Shown here: piece by piece, positions 1 to 8,002 of the stretch
Position numbering within the stretch: position 1 is the stretch's first letter
Layout of the letters: each line of letters opens with the position of its first letter
Assembly: GCA_003972865.1 (NCBI GenBank)
Contig: QOAX01000181.1
Span: forward strand, 1 to 14,554
Source of the DNA: Verrucomicrobiota bacterium
Lineage (GTDB): Bacteria > Verrucomicrobiota > Verrucomicrobiia > Limisphaerales > UBA1096
Length of the DNA stretch: 14,554 bases
Direction: 5' to 3'
Notes under the pieces: model-generated
The model's input: the letters and a program-made list of their open reading frames with translations, nothing else
Databases searched by the model: none
What the model was told of the DNA's origin: nothing
Made by a program: the position numbers and the translations under genes

Positions 1-2586
1 AAACAAAAACTCGTTCGATAGCAACAATGCCTGTGCCAGTTCAGCCCACGGATTTGGCGCTGACGACTTGCCGGAAGAAGACACCTTTAATTGACTGCGA
101 TCAACCACATAGCGCTTGGCCAAGGCTAATTCATCGATTGCAGGTTCACGGCCAAGCACTTGCCGATACAGTTGACGAATGCCCTGCTCCGCCCCGCCGC
201 TGTCTTGGCCCAAGCCCTGCGCCGCCGCCTCCGCTTGGGCGATGACGAACGGGCTGTTCAACAGAAACAGCGACTGCTGCGGCACAGTGGTTTGGGAACG
301 GCTCGGTGCGGAAATATCCGGGCACGGAAAATCGAATACGCGGAACAGGTCTGGCAACTTTTCGCGATCGACAAATGAGTACATCGTGCGTCGCCGGTTG
401 GTGGAATCATCGGGGCGCTGCTCGGTCGGCCGCCCTCCGGTGCGACGCTCCAGTTGGCCGGCGACGGAAAGCATCGAGTCGCGCATTGCCTCGAAACCCA
501 GCCGGCGGCGGTTCATGCGCCAGAGCCATTTGTTCTCCGGATCGGCTTTGCGATGTTTTGGTCGATCGACACTCAATTGCTGCCAAGTGCTGGAAAGCAG
601 GATCAGCCGGTTCAGTTTTTTGATCGACCAATCGTTTTTCACCAGCCAAGTCGCCAAGTAATCGAGCAACTCCGGGTGGCTCGGGGCAGCACTCCGAACC
701 CCGAAGTCGCTCGGCGTGACCACAAACCCCTGGCCAAAGTGCCAGGCCCAAACCCGGTTCACGATCACCCGTGCCGTGAGTGGATTGTCGCGATGCGCGA
801 TCCCCTTGGCCAAGGCCAGGCGACCGCTGCCGTTTGAAATTTCACGCGCTTGGCTACCGGCATAAATCGCCGGCACATGTCGTTTCGCCACTTGGCCAAG
901 TCGTTTCGAGTCGCCACGGAGGAACACGCGCTGAATCACCGGCTTGGCCCTGTCCACCATCGCCATGGGCCGCGGCACAACCGCATCCCATTTTTCGAGA
1001 AACACCCGCTCGATTTCGGCAAAATGTTTTCGCACCTCAGTACTTTCGTCGAGCGTGTACAGATCTTCCGACTCGTCCACAGTCATCGTCGCCGGTGACT
1101 CCGCGGCATAAAGCACCTGCCGTAGTTGCTCACGGTTTGCATCGGCAAAGCCGGCTGCTTCCGGGGATTCCTTCCACTTGGTTTGCCAATCGGTTTCGAT
1201 GCCCTCGAGCAACTCGCCGTAAACATCGGCGACGTCTGCCATGGACTCTATCGTCTCGTTTTCGAACGCCGCCAGGGCGAGCGGGTTCGCGTTGCCGCAG
1301 GCTTTCCACGCGCTCACTTCGGCAGTGAAACGGCTCGGAATTTCCTCACGCTTTACATCGAACAATCGCCGCCAAAGCCCGAGTACCGGGTCGTTCGGTT
1401 GCTTGGCCTCGAGAAACTGCCGCCAGCGAATCACTCCCCCACTGGCGTATGCGGCGACTTCGCGGATGATGCCGCGATCGGTGCGAATCACCGGCTGGGC
1501 CTGCGTGCGATGGGCCGGTGTTGATTGGACGATGTACCGCAAGTAGTCGCCGGACCAGGCTCGGAGTTCGTGCTGAATCTGTTGACGCAACTTGGCGCGG
1601 AGAGCCCGGTATTTTTCGGAAGTCTCCTTGAGCTTGGTTTGAAACTCGGCATCCTCGCCGCTGGCTTGGTCGGTGAGTTTCGGCCATTGATCCGGTGAAG
1701 GCTCTCGTGAACTCGCGAAGATGCCGTAGAGCGAGTAGTAGTCCTCGGTCAGGATCGGATCGTATTTGTGATCGTGGCACCGGGCGCAGGCGGCGGTCAG
1801 GCCGAGAAGCCCGCGGGTGACGACATCGATGCGGTCGTCGATGATCTCGTGCGGGAAAAAGTTGTAGCGCGAACCGACCGTCAAAAAACCAAGCGCAGCA
1901 AGTGACTGTGAATCTTTCGTACCGAGTAAATCGGCGGCGATTTGTTCGCGCACAAATTGATCGTAAGGCAGATCCTCGTTGAAGGCTCGGACGACGTAGT
2001 CGCGGTAGGTGTAGGCGAAGGGGTACTTGGGTTCCCCGGCATCGACGTAGCCTTTGGCATCGGCGTAGCGGGCGACATCCAGCCAGTGCCGGCCCCAGCG
2101 CTCGCCGTACTCCGGCGAGGCCAACAACCGATCGACAAGTTTCGTCATCGTTTGCTGTGGATTAGCGGCGTGTTCGTTTTCGAAAGCAGCCACCTCCGCA
2201 CTCGTCGGAGGCAAGCCGATCAAGTCAAAGTACGCGCGGCGAATGAGCGTTCGCGGCGGCGCTTGTGGCGATGGATCCATTCCGGCCTCATTGAGTTTTC
2301 GGAGGATAAAGTGATCGAGGGGCAAGCTTGGCCAAGCGTGATCGGCCACCTTTGGAATCGGTGGATTTGCGATGGGCTGAAAAGCCCAATGTTTCCTCTT
2401 TTCGCCCTCCGCTTGGCCAAGCGGTGAAGCTGTGGAAACCAACAGCAACCCAAGCAACCAAGTGGCGGTTCGCTTGGCAAAGGTTTCAGTGATCGCTTTG
2501 GTTAGCAGAAAAATCAAGGGCCGCAAAAAGCCTATGCGGCGATGAATGGGTGACAAGCGAAAAACCGGTAAATCAGTCGGATTCAC
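1..2586 (-). CDS. PSD1 (DUF1549/DUF1553) exported protein, 3' end cut by window edge
   Basis: The reverse strand is open from a GTG at 2586 to position 1 (862 codons, no stop). The protein has a signal peptide (hydrophobic WLLGLLLVSTA then SPLGQAEG), a DUF1549 region, the haem-type motif CARCH (about residues 267-271) followed by DHKYDPI, and a DUF1553 region with NRVWAWHFGQGFVVTPSDFG near residue 607. The last residues visible, LLSNEFLF, match the usual C-terminal end of this family, so only a few codons are missing. PSD1 proteins are abundant in Planctomycetota and Verrucomicrobiota; their biochemical role is unproven, but they are usually placed with exported redox or polysaccharide-degradation proteins. 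No separate N-terminal cytochrome c domain is visible. The start is uncertain: GTG 2586 overlaps the upstream reductase gene by 14 bases, while TTG 2526 gives a shorter n-region. I checked the frame at several points and saw no frameshift. Confidence 0.9.
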   Translation of the reverse strand, partial: MNPTDLPVFRLSPIHRRIGFLRPLIFLLTKAITETFAKRTATWLLGLLLVSTASPLGQAEGEKRKHWAFQPIANPPIPKVADHAWPSLPLDHFILRKLNEAGMDPSPQAPPRTLIRRAYFDLIGLPPTSAEVAAFENEHAANPQQTMTKLVDRLLASPEYGERWGRHWLDVARYADAKGYVDAGEPKYPFAYTYRDYVVRAFNEDLPYDQFVREQIAADLLGTKDSQSLAALGFLTVGSRYNFFPHEIIDDRIDVVTRGLLGLTAACARCHDHKYDPILTEDYYSLYGIFASSREPSPDQWPKLTDQASGEDAEFQTKLKETSEKYRALRAKLRQQIQHELRAWSGDYLRYIVQSTPAHRTQAQPVIRTDRGIIREVAAYASGGVIRWRQFLEAKQPNDPVLGLWRRLFDVKREEIPSRFTAEVSAWKACGNANPLALAAFENETIESMADVADVYGELLEGIETDWQTKWKESPEAAGFADANREQLRQVLYAAESPATMTVDESEDLYTLDESTEVRKHFAEIERVFLEKWDAVVPRPMAMVDRAKPVIQRVFLRGDSKRLGQVAKRHVPAIYAGSQAREISNGSGRLALAKGIAHRDNPLTARVIVNRVWAWHFGQGFVVTPSDFGVRSAAPSHPELLDYLATWLVKNDWSIKKLNRLILLSSTWQQLSVDRPKHRKADPENKWLWRMNRRRLGFEAMRDSMLSVAGQLERRTGGRPTEQRPDDSTNRRRTMYSFVDREKLPDLFRVFDFPCPDISAPSRSQTTVPQQSLFLLNSPFVIAQAEAAAQGLGQDSGGAEQGIRQLYRQVLGREPAIDELALAKRYVVDRSQLKVSSSGKSSAPNPWAELAQALLLSNEFLF

Positions 2587-3757
2587 TCAAGCGCCTGGCC
2601 GGTTTTTCGTGGAGCATCTCGTGCGCTTCCTCGAGAATGCCGGGAATACGCCCGGCGAACGGGCTCTTGGCCAAGGCGGCGGCGAGGTCGAGTTCGGTAG
2701 CCTTGGCCGCGGTTTCGCCGGGGAACCAGTGGTCGGCCTGGCCGAGCAGATTGTAACGCATCTTGCCCCAGTCGACCAAGTCGAGTGACTTGGCGTAGGT
2801 CCACAGCCGAAGGATCTCGAGCACGTTGATCGTGCCGGGGACGTCGAGATATTCGGGAACGTTCCCGTGCCAGCGATCGCACCAATCCTGCCCCAGCACG
2901 TTGACCATCTCTTCGCGGAGCCGGGCCTCGATCGGCGCGACGGTTTCGGCGATGCGGTCGTACTGTTCGAGCGCGGCGATGTGTTCGTCGAAGTCGCTTG
3001 GCTTGGCCGCGCCGCAACTTAAGGTGTGCACCTGCGGGCGGTTCAGGCAGTACAACGCGTTGAACTGCATCGGCGAAAGCGGCTGGCAAAGCTCAACCAG
3101 CTTTGGTGGCGGCGAGTACAGTTTGCCGCCCTTGTCGTTGGGGCTGATGATGAAAACCCCCATGTCGCGCCGGGCGGCCGCCTCGATGCACGACCAGTTC
3201 AGGTCGTTGACGAAGTACCAGTGCAGGTTCACGTACTCGAATACGTCGCTCTCGATCGCCTGCCGGATGAGGTGCGTCGGCGCGTGTGTCGAAAAACCGA
3301 TGTGTCGTGCGCGACCCTCATCGATGAGTTTGTGAACCGCCTCGACGCAACCGCCCTTGCGCAGCGACCACTCGAGAAACTGGGCGTTGTTGACGCCATG
3401 CAGCGACAGCAGATCAACATGGTCGAGTTGCAGATGGCTCATCGACTTGTCGAACGTATCAAGGAACTCCTTCTGCGTGGCAAACGGCGCGATCTTGGTT
3501 TGGACGATTAACTCGTCGCGCGGCAGCTTGGGCAGCACGAGGCCAAGCTGCATCTCGGACGAGCCGTAGCCGCGCGCGGTCTCGATGTGGTTGATGCCCA
3601 GCTCGAGAGCGCGGTGGATGATCGCCTCAATGTTGGCCTGCCCCTCGGCCGGCACCTCGCTGGGATCGATGTCGTCCCACTTGTGCTGGTAGCGCATCCC
3701 TCCACAGGAAAAAACCGGGATTTGAAGCTCCGTCTTGCCGAACCGCCGATATTTCAC
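2573..3757 (-). CDS. Aldo/keto reductase family oxidoreductase
   Basis: This 394-residue protein opens with MKYRRFGKTELQIPVFSCGG, the classic aldo/keto reductase N-terminus. The usual Asp-Tyr-Lys-His tetrad appears as Glu59 (in HIETARGYG), Tyr64, Lys88 (QTKIAPF) and His120 (LLSLHGVNN), so the aspartate is replaced by glutamate. The C-terminal hundred residues (WCDRWHGNVPEYLDVPG, then ILRLWTYAKSLDL, then MRYNLLG) resemble the layout of the ferredoxin-like tail of COG1453 reductases but keep only one cysteine, so a 4Fe-4S cluster is unlikely. The likely role is cytoplasmic NAD(P)H-dependent reduction of an unknown carbonyl or sugar substrate. The start is GTG with no clear Shine-Dalgarno sequence. 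The 3' end overlaps the PSD1 gene by 14 bases, which suggests coupled translation and a shared transcript. Confidence 0.9.
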   Translation of the reverse strand: MKYRRFGKTELQIPVFSCGGMRYQHKWDDIDPSEVPAEGQANIEAIIHRALELGINHIETARGYGSSEMQLGLVLPKLPRDELIVQTKIAPFATQKEFLDTFDKSMSHLQLDHVDLLSLHGVNNAQFLEWSLRKGGCVEAVHKLIDEGRARHIGFSTHAPTHLIRQAIESDVFEYVNLHWYFVNDLNWSCIEAAARRDMGVFIISPNDKGGKLYSPPPKLVELCQPLSPMQFNALYCLNRPQVHTLSCGAAKPSDFDEHIAALEQYDRIAETVAPIEARLREEMVNVLGQDWCDRWHGNVPEYLDVPGTINVLEILRLWTYAKSLDLVDWGKMRYNLLGQADHWFPGETAAKATELDLAAALAKSPFAGRIPGILEEAHEMLHEKPARRLSESD

Positions 3758-3842
3758 GTTGCGGCAGTTTTGGGTTTCATAGGGAGGGATTCAAGAAGAA
3801 CCAGTTGCGGCCTGGCGCCTGGCCAAGCGGATGCCCGTGGAC

Positions 3843-4148
3843 TTACTCGCCGGGTATCCCGAACCGTACCACGGTCTCGTCCGGACGGGCCAGGCCAAGC
3901 TGTTCGCGGGCCAGTCGCTCGACGGTCTTGGGGTCGGTCTTGAGGGAATCTATCTCGAGGCGAATCTGGCGGTTGGCGGCTTCCTCCTCCTGGATTTGCC
4001 TGTCCAACTCGACGATCTGCTGGCGCATCACCTCGTTTTGGTGCATGAGCGGGAAGTAAAGAATGGCCACCCAGACCAAGGCGGCAATAGCCGACAACGA
4101 GGCAACCACACGGGTCATCCTGTCCCAGATACTGTTGTTTACGTTCAT
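3843..4148 (-). CDS. FtsB/DivIC-like septum formation protein
   Basis: This is a 101-residue protein from ATG 4148. A short cytoplasmic N-terminus (MNVNNSIWDRM) is followed by one membrane helix at about residues 14-35, then a heptad-rich coiled coil (ELDRQIQEEEAANRQIRLEI), and a C-terminal stretch KTVERLAREQLGLARPDE. That ending (E..AR..LG...P.E) is the signature of the FtsB/DivIC family, bitopic divisome proteins that pair with FtsL-like partners at the septum. Length and topology fit the family. An AAGGAG sits directly against the ATG with no spacer, so a TTG upstream (4208, in frame, 20 codons earlier) is an alternative start. The gene lies 110 bases downstream of the DHH gene, beyond a terminator, and 86 bases before the reductase start. 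Confidence 0.82.
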   Translation of the reverse strand: MNVNNSIWDRMTRVVASLSAIAALVWVAILYFPLMHQNEVMRQQIVELDRQIQEEEAANRQIRLEIDSLKTDPKTVERLAREQLGLARPDETVVRFGIPGE

Positions 4149-4223
4149 CTCCTTGGTGGGCGAAACACCCAAGCGCGAACTCAAAGCGGGGAAACTAGCC
4201 ACAACCAAAGCCGGGCATCAACC

Positions 4224-4249
4224 AAAAAAAGGGGGAATGCGACCTCCCC
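4224..4249 (-). terminator. Rho-independent terminator after the DHH gene
   Basis: Read on the minus strand, GGGGA (4249-4245), an 8-base loop and TCCCC (4236-4232) form a hairpin, followed one base later by seven consecutive U (4230-4224). It starts 9 bases after the DHH stop codon. It should separate the DHH transcript from the FtsB-like gene, so the latter probably has its own promoter in 4149-4223, though no convincing -35/-10 pair is visible there. Confidence 0.68.
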
Positions 4250-4257
4250 GGTGCGGA

Positions 4258-5196
4258 TCAAATCTCCACGTTCTCGAAGAGCGACTCGGTGTTGAGCTTG
4301 GCCGAACTGTCCTCCTGGTCGATGGGGTTCAACGCTTTTTTCAGGTACTCCACGGCATCGGCCACGCGCTGGACGCTCTTGGGCAGGGCCGCGCCGGCGG
4401 CATTGGGATGGCCGCCACCCTGCAACTGCTTGGCCACCGGCAACGCCTCTCCGTCAGAACTGCGCAAGCTCACCATGAACTGGTTGCCGCCGATGCGGTT
4501 GAGCGTCAGCAACACCCGGTGGGACGAGTCGGACTCACCCAGCAGGCGGTGCAGGATCACGTTCGAGTTGCCCACCACCGTCTTAACCAAGCCAACCTTC
4601 GGGGAAATTTGCTGGATGTTTTGCCGGCTCCAGTTCAGGCCCATCGGATCCTCCACCTCGCGCTTGACCCGCATCACCTCCAGCAGCGGATGATCCAGCA
4701 GTTTCTCCGGATCCCCGTTCACCAGCGAGTACATGTTCCAAAATCCGTACGTCTTCACCAGCGTGCCGTGATCGTTGGCCAGCTCAAACTCCGGGTCATC
4801 CTGCAGGAACAGGTCGCCCACGTTGGCAAGGTGCACCAACCGGTCGAGCGTCTCCGACTCGAGACCGTGTTCCCTGCATAACTCGTAAGCCAGTAGACAG
4901 GCACTCTTGCCCAAATCATGCACCAGCCGCGCCTTGGTTGGCTTCGCCGTGGTGATGTGATGATCCACCACCACCCAGTTGATGCGATCCATTCGCTCCT
5001 CGAACGCGAGGTCACTCACCCAGGCGGAGCTTTCACGCAGACAGCGGCTGTGCCACGCGTGAGTCTGGTACGCCAGTAGTCGCACCTCCTCCCCGTACAA
5101 CGTGGCGGAAAGTTTCTGGAGCAGCATGCCCGAGAGCAAACCGTCCAGGTCGCCGTCGTGCGTGATGATGATTTCGGGTTTGGGAAGCAGGCCCAT
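4258..5196 (-). CDS. DHH/DHHA1 family phosphoesterase
   Basis: This 312-residue protein contains the metal-binding motifs of the DHH superfamily. HDGDLDG (residues 13-19) is motif I, Asp62 in VSDLAF is probably motif II, VVVDHH (residues 75-80) is the DHH triad, and GGGHPNAAG near residue 260 is the substrate-binding loop of the DHHA1 domain. Family members are manganese-dependent phosphodiesterases such as nano-RNases, cyclic-dinucleotide phosphodiesterases and RecJ-type nucleases. The size without extra domains fits a nanoRNase-like or oligonucleotide-degrading enzyme better than RecJ, but the substrate cannot be read from sequence. No membrane segment or signal peptide is visible, so it should be cytoplasmic. 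The start is ATG 5196, 86 bases after the mature end of tRNA-Leu. No obvious Shine-Dalgarno precedes it. Confidence 0.9.
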   Translation of the reverse strand: MGLLPKPEIIITHDGDLDGLLSGMLLQKLSATLYGEEVRLLAYQTHAWHSRCLRESSAWVSDLAFEERMDRINWVVVDHHITTAKPTKARLVHDLGKSACLLAYELCREHGLESETLDRLVHLANVGDLFLQDDPEFELANDHGTLVKTYGFWNMYSLVNGDPEKLLDHPLLEVMRVKREVEDPMGLNWSRQNIQQISPKVGLVKTVVGNSNVILHRLLGESDSSHRVLLTLNRIGGNQFMVSLRSSDGEALPVAKQLQGGGHPNAAGAALPKSVQRVADAVEYLKKALNPIDQEDSSAKLNTESLFENVEI

Positions 5197-5262
5197 AAAG
5201 CGGCGGGAAGATTACAACAACTGTTGACACAACCAAGGCCAAAGTTGCAGGGAAGTGGATCG

Positions 5263-5284
5263 AAAAAACGGCTCACTCGAAGTG
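5263..5284 (-). terminator. Possible weak terminator after tRNA-Leu
   Basis: On the minus strand, CACTTCGAGTG can fold into a 4-bp stem with a 3-base loop just at the tRNA 3' end, followed by GCCG-type bases and six U (5268-5263). The stem is short and begins inside the CCA end, so this is only a candidate for ending the tRNA transcript. Confidence 0.28.
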
Positions 5285-5369
5285 GTACCAGTGGAGGGAC
5301 TCGAACCCACACTCTCGTGAAAGAAGCGGATTTTGAATCCGCCGCGTCTACCAATTCCGCCACACTGGC
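5283..5369 (-). tRNA. tRNA-Leu (anticodon CAA)
   Basis: The minus strand folds into a class II tRNA of 87 nt including an encoded CCA. It has acceptor GCCAGTG/CACTGGT, D-arm with TTGGTAGA, anticodon stem GCGGA/TCCGC around loop TTCAAAA (anticodon CAA), a long variable arm with the pairing pieces CTTTC and GAGAG typical of leucine tRNAs, and a T-loop TTCGAGT. The first acceptor pair is G1:U72 and the T-stem has one apparent U:U mismatch (positions 50:64). It lies 8 bases downstream of tRNA-Lys and is probably co-transcribed with it. Confidence 0.95.
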
Positions 5370-5377
5370 ACTAAAAC

Positions 5378-5452
<75 letters not shown>

Positions 5453-5489
5453 ACTCCGGTCGCCGACGCCGACGCGTCGAGAGCGGCGT

Positions 5490-5518
5490 TTTTTAATCAG
5501 GGAGCCGTCGGCGCGCAA
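5490..5518 (-). promoter_or_regulatory. Candidate promoter of the tRNA pair
   Basis: On the minus strand a -35-like TTGCGC (5518-5513) is followed after 17 bases by a -10-like TAAAAA (5495-5490). This places transcription start about 30 bases before tRNA-Lys. Both boxes are imperfect. The position and spacing are the main support. Confidence 0.3.
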
Positions 5519-5540
5519 GGTTTTTGTTGAACGCTCGCCG

Positions 5541-6593
5541 ATGGGAATTGGTTTGGACGACGAAGAGCCGATGCCCATACTGCGCCGCCTCGTGGGCTGC
5601 GTTCCAGAACAACCCAACGCCAAGACAAACCGGCTGAGCATATTCGCTAGCCGATACTGGTTTCTGGCGATGCTGGTGCTGATGATCCCGGCGGGGCTTT
5701 GGCTACCGGGAGGCGGCCGGGCCATCAAGGACGCCGGCTGGGTGACGCCGGTGCTGGTGGGCGTGATGATGGCCGTCTCCGGCTTCACGCTGGACACCGG
5801 CAAACTGCACCGGCAGGCGGCCAACCTCGGCGCGATCACGCTGGTGCTCTTCTCGACCTACTGCCTTGCGCCGGCGGTGGCATACGGGCTGGCGCTGTGG
5901 CTGCAACCGGCTGACAACCCGCATTTCCTGACGGCGGTGATGATCATGGCCGCGCAGGCCAGCAGCCTGGCCTCAGCGCTGGCGTTGACCGTGCTGTCGC
6001 GAGGCAACCAGGAACTGGCGCTCATCTTCACGCTGCTGTCGAGTTCGCTGACTGTGGTGCTGACGCCGCTGGTGCTACAGGTGAGCATCGGCGCCTCGGT
6101 CGAGATTCCCCTTGGCCAAATGATCCTGAAAATGCTGTTGGTGGTCGTGATGCCGGTGGCGCTTGGCCAGGCGCTGCGCCGGTTTTTGTGGGACAAGGCC
6201 AAGCCGCTACTCAGGGGCATCCGCCTGGTTCCGCAGATGATCATTGTCGTGTTCGTGTACTCCGGCTTCTCGGTGGCCACCGGGCAAATCAACGGCAACG
6301 CCGATGTCGTGCTGCGCATTGTCGTCGTCTCCGCGCTGCTGCACGCGATCCTGCTGGCGTGGAACTTTGGCGTGTCGGTTTTGTTGCGAATGGACAGAGG
6401 CACCGGCACGGCGCTCGTCTTTTGCGGCTCGCAAAAAACATTGCCGAACGGCATCTACCTTTGGCAGCACTTCTTTGGCGACAACCCCATCGGCGCACTT
6501 CCCCTCGCGCTGTATCACCTAATTCAACTGATCGCTGACTCGCTGCTGGTGCCGTTCTTTGAGCGACGAAACCAAGCGGAAATTAAATCCTAA
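5541..6593 (+). CDS. SBF-like (SLC10A7-type) bile acid:sodium symporter family transporter
   Basis: This is a 350-residue polytopic membrane protein with about ten hydrophobic segments. The first starts near residue 40 (YWFLAMLVLMIPAG). Its arrangement fits the SBF-like family (PF13593), which includes human SLC10A7 and yeast Rch1: GVMMAVSGFTLDTGKL in the first half, AAQASSLASALALTVLSRGNQ mid-protein, and CGSQKTLPNGIYL (residues 295 onward) matching the conserved S-x-K-T-L-x-x-G motif. Family members are inner-membrane secondary transporters of organic anions or regulators of calcium uptake; the bacterial substrate is unknown. The start is uncertain: ATG 5541 has no Shine-Dalgarno, while ATG 5571 is preceded by GAAGAG and gives a shorter, still plausible N-terminus. 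It diverges from the tRNA pair and converges on the MFS gene with a 22-base gap. Confidence 0.88.
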   Translation: MGIGLDDEEPMPILRRLVGCVPEQPNAKTNRLSIFASRYWFLAMLVLMIPAGLWLPGGGRAIKDAGWVTPVLVGVMMAVSGFTLDTGKLHRQAANLGAITLVLFSTYCLAPAVAYGLALWLQPADNPHFLTAVMIMAAQASSLASALALTVLSRGNQELALIFTLLSSSLTVVLTPLVLQVSIGASVEIPLGQMILKMLLVVVMPVALGQALRRFLWDKAKPLLRGIRLVPQMIIVVFVYSGFSVATGQINGNADVVLRIVVVSALLHAILLAWNFGVSVLLRMDRGTGTALVFCGSQKTLPNGIYLWQHFFGDNPIGALPLALYHLIQLIADSLLVPFFERRNQAEIKS

Positions 6594-6615
6594 ACCGAGA
6601 ACCGGGAACCGGCGA

Positions 6616-7974
6616 TTAGTTGCGCATCCAATAGCGCAGCGGCGAGTGACGGATGAGGTCGATGAGAAACTCATTCAGCCGAGCCGCCTTGGGTTCCTCC
6701 AGCCGCATGGTGGCCAGGGCCGTGAGCAGGAGCACCCCCGCGACTCCGGTAAAGTAAATGGTGTATTCATTCCACTCGATGCCGAGCCAAACCGACTCCC
6801 GGCCGGACAGGATGTCGATCATCAATCCCCAAAGCGTCGGCGACATCCCCATGGCGAGGTTGCCGACAACGGCGAACACGGCGAAGTAGTGGCTGCTGCC
6901 CAGGCGCGGCACGGTCGCCATCGCCAGTCGCGTCATCGACATAGTCACACTCGCCAGCACAAAGCCAAAGCTGAAGTACAGGCCGGTGACAGCGAAAAAA
7001 TTGAGCGCCACCACCCCGCCGGCGATCAGCCCGAACACCGCCACGCAAACCAGGCCGGTGGCCAGCCCGAAAAAAATGATCGGCCGGCTGCCCAAGCGGT
7101 CGAGGCGCGACTTGAGAAACCAAAGCGTCCCGAGCGCGCCGACGAACTTGGCCGCCGAGGCGAGCATGATGTGGTTGTCCTGCATGCCGGCCTCGGCCTT
7201 GAGGTACTTGACCGTGAACGCGGCCAAGCCGCCCAGCGCGATCGCCATGAACAGCTCCACCCAGAGCAATTTGCGAAACGGTTGGTTGCCGAAAATCTCG
7301 GTCCACGGGGCTTCCTGTTTTTTGCCAGCCTCCTCGCTTGGCGGCGCAACGGCCGGCACACGGAGAATGAAGTAGATGCTCCAGACCCCCGCGAGGCAGC
7401 TGAATCCAAACAGGAAACTGAACTGGCCGCTCGTCGGCGCCCGGCCAAGGTACGCCGCCACCAGCAGGAACGCCACAAGGCTGCCCGCATTGACGTAAGC
7501 TTGGTTAAGGACAAGGTACCGTCCGCGGATGTTCTCCGGGATCAGCCCGCGAATCCACGGGTACCATGCGCAACTGGCAATGCCGCGCACCACGTTGAAG
7601 GCGAACAATAGCACGAGCACCAGAGCGAGTTGGCTCTGCTTGTTGATCACGCCGTCGAGCAACGGAACGAACACCAAACCGAACACAAAAATCAACCGCA
7701 GCGACCAGCCGATGGTGATGAACAGCTTGTAACCCCAGCGCCCGACATGCGCGGCGGCGGGAATCTGGAAAACAACCATCAGCGGCGTCATCCCGGCGAT
7801 GAGTCCCATCACGGTGGCGCTGGCCCCGAGGCTTTCCGCGTATAGGAAGATTGGGCTGTCCATGATGATCTGGCAGGACAGGAAATTGAGGAAGAAAAAC
7901 CAGAAGAGACTTTGGATGCCCTCGGGGAATTTTGGCTTGGCAGCGGGGTCGCTCAAGGCCGGGGAGTGGGCCAC
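6616..7974 (-). CDS. MFS family transporter
   Basis: From GTG 7974 this is a 452-residue protein with 11-12 hydrophobic helices spread along its length, beginning at SLFWFFFLNFLSCQ. Major facilitator features include the cytoplasmic loop motif GLIPENIRGRY (about residues 143-153), a central polar linker (PPSEEAGKKQEAPW) dividing two six-helix halves, and a second-half loop LDRLGSRP. It should be an inner-membrane secondary transporter; the substrate cannot be inferred. An in-frame start at 8142 exists but would overlap the preceding gene by 140 bases and adds a basic, non-membrane leader of poor quality, so I prefer 7974 (TTG 7956 is also possible). It is the last gene of a leftward group with the disordered secreted protein (28-base gap) and the MscS gene. 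Confidence 0.87.
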   Translation of the reverse strand: MAHSPALSDPAAKPKFPEGIQSLFWFFFLNFLSCQIIMDSPIFLYAESLGASATVMGLIAGMTPLMVVFQIPAAAHVGRWGYKLFITIGWSLRLIFVFGLVFVPLLDGVINKQSQLALVLVLLFAFNVVRGIASCAWYPWIRGLIPENIRGRYLVLNQAYVNAGSLVAFLLVAAYLGRAPTSGQFSFLFGFSCLAGVWSIYFILRVPAVAPPSEEAGKKQEAPWTEIFGNQPFRKLLWVELFMAIALGGLAAFTVKYLKAEAGMQDNHIMLASAAKFVGALGTLWFLKSRLDRLGSRPIIFFGLATGLVCVAVFGLIAGGVVALNFFAVTGLYFSFGFVLASVTMSMTRLAMATVPRLGSSHYFAVFAVVGNLAMGMSPTLWGLMIDILSGRESVWLGIEWNEYTIYFTGVAGVLLLTALATMRLEEPKAARLNEFLIDLIRHSPLRYWMRN

Positions 7975-8002
7975 AGTTGGTGGCCGGAGGTCAAGCGGGT
8001 GC

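Noticed and set aside
1..2586. Suspicion that the PSD1 gene is broken, because only short complete frames are obvious in this stretch
   Set aside because: Manual translation of the minus strand is continuous from 2586 to 1 with all family motifs in one frame. The gene simply runs out of the window before its stop.
5467..5494. CGCCG...CGGCG hairpin followed by six T on the plus strand
   Set aside because: It looks like a terminator, but no plus-strand gene ends there, the stem competes with an internal GACGCGTC palindrome, and the T run serves better as the -10 region of the minus-strand tRNA promoter.
6594..6615. ACCGGGAACCGG repeat between the converging SBF and MFS genes as a bidirectional terminator
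   Set aside because: The stem is short with almost no loop, and no T-tract follows on either strand.
6559..7611. A 350-codon plus-strand frame opposite the MFS gene
   Set aside because: The translation is charged and low-complexity (many Glu, Arg, Gln, His), with no family features. The opposite strand gives a clean 11-12-helix transporter.
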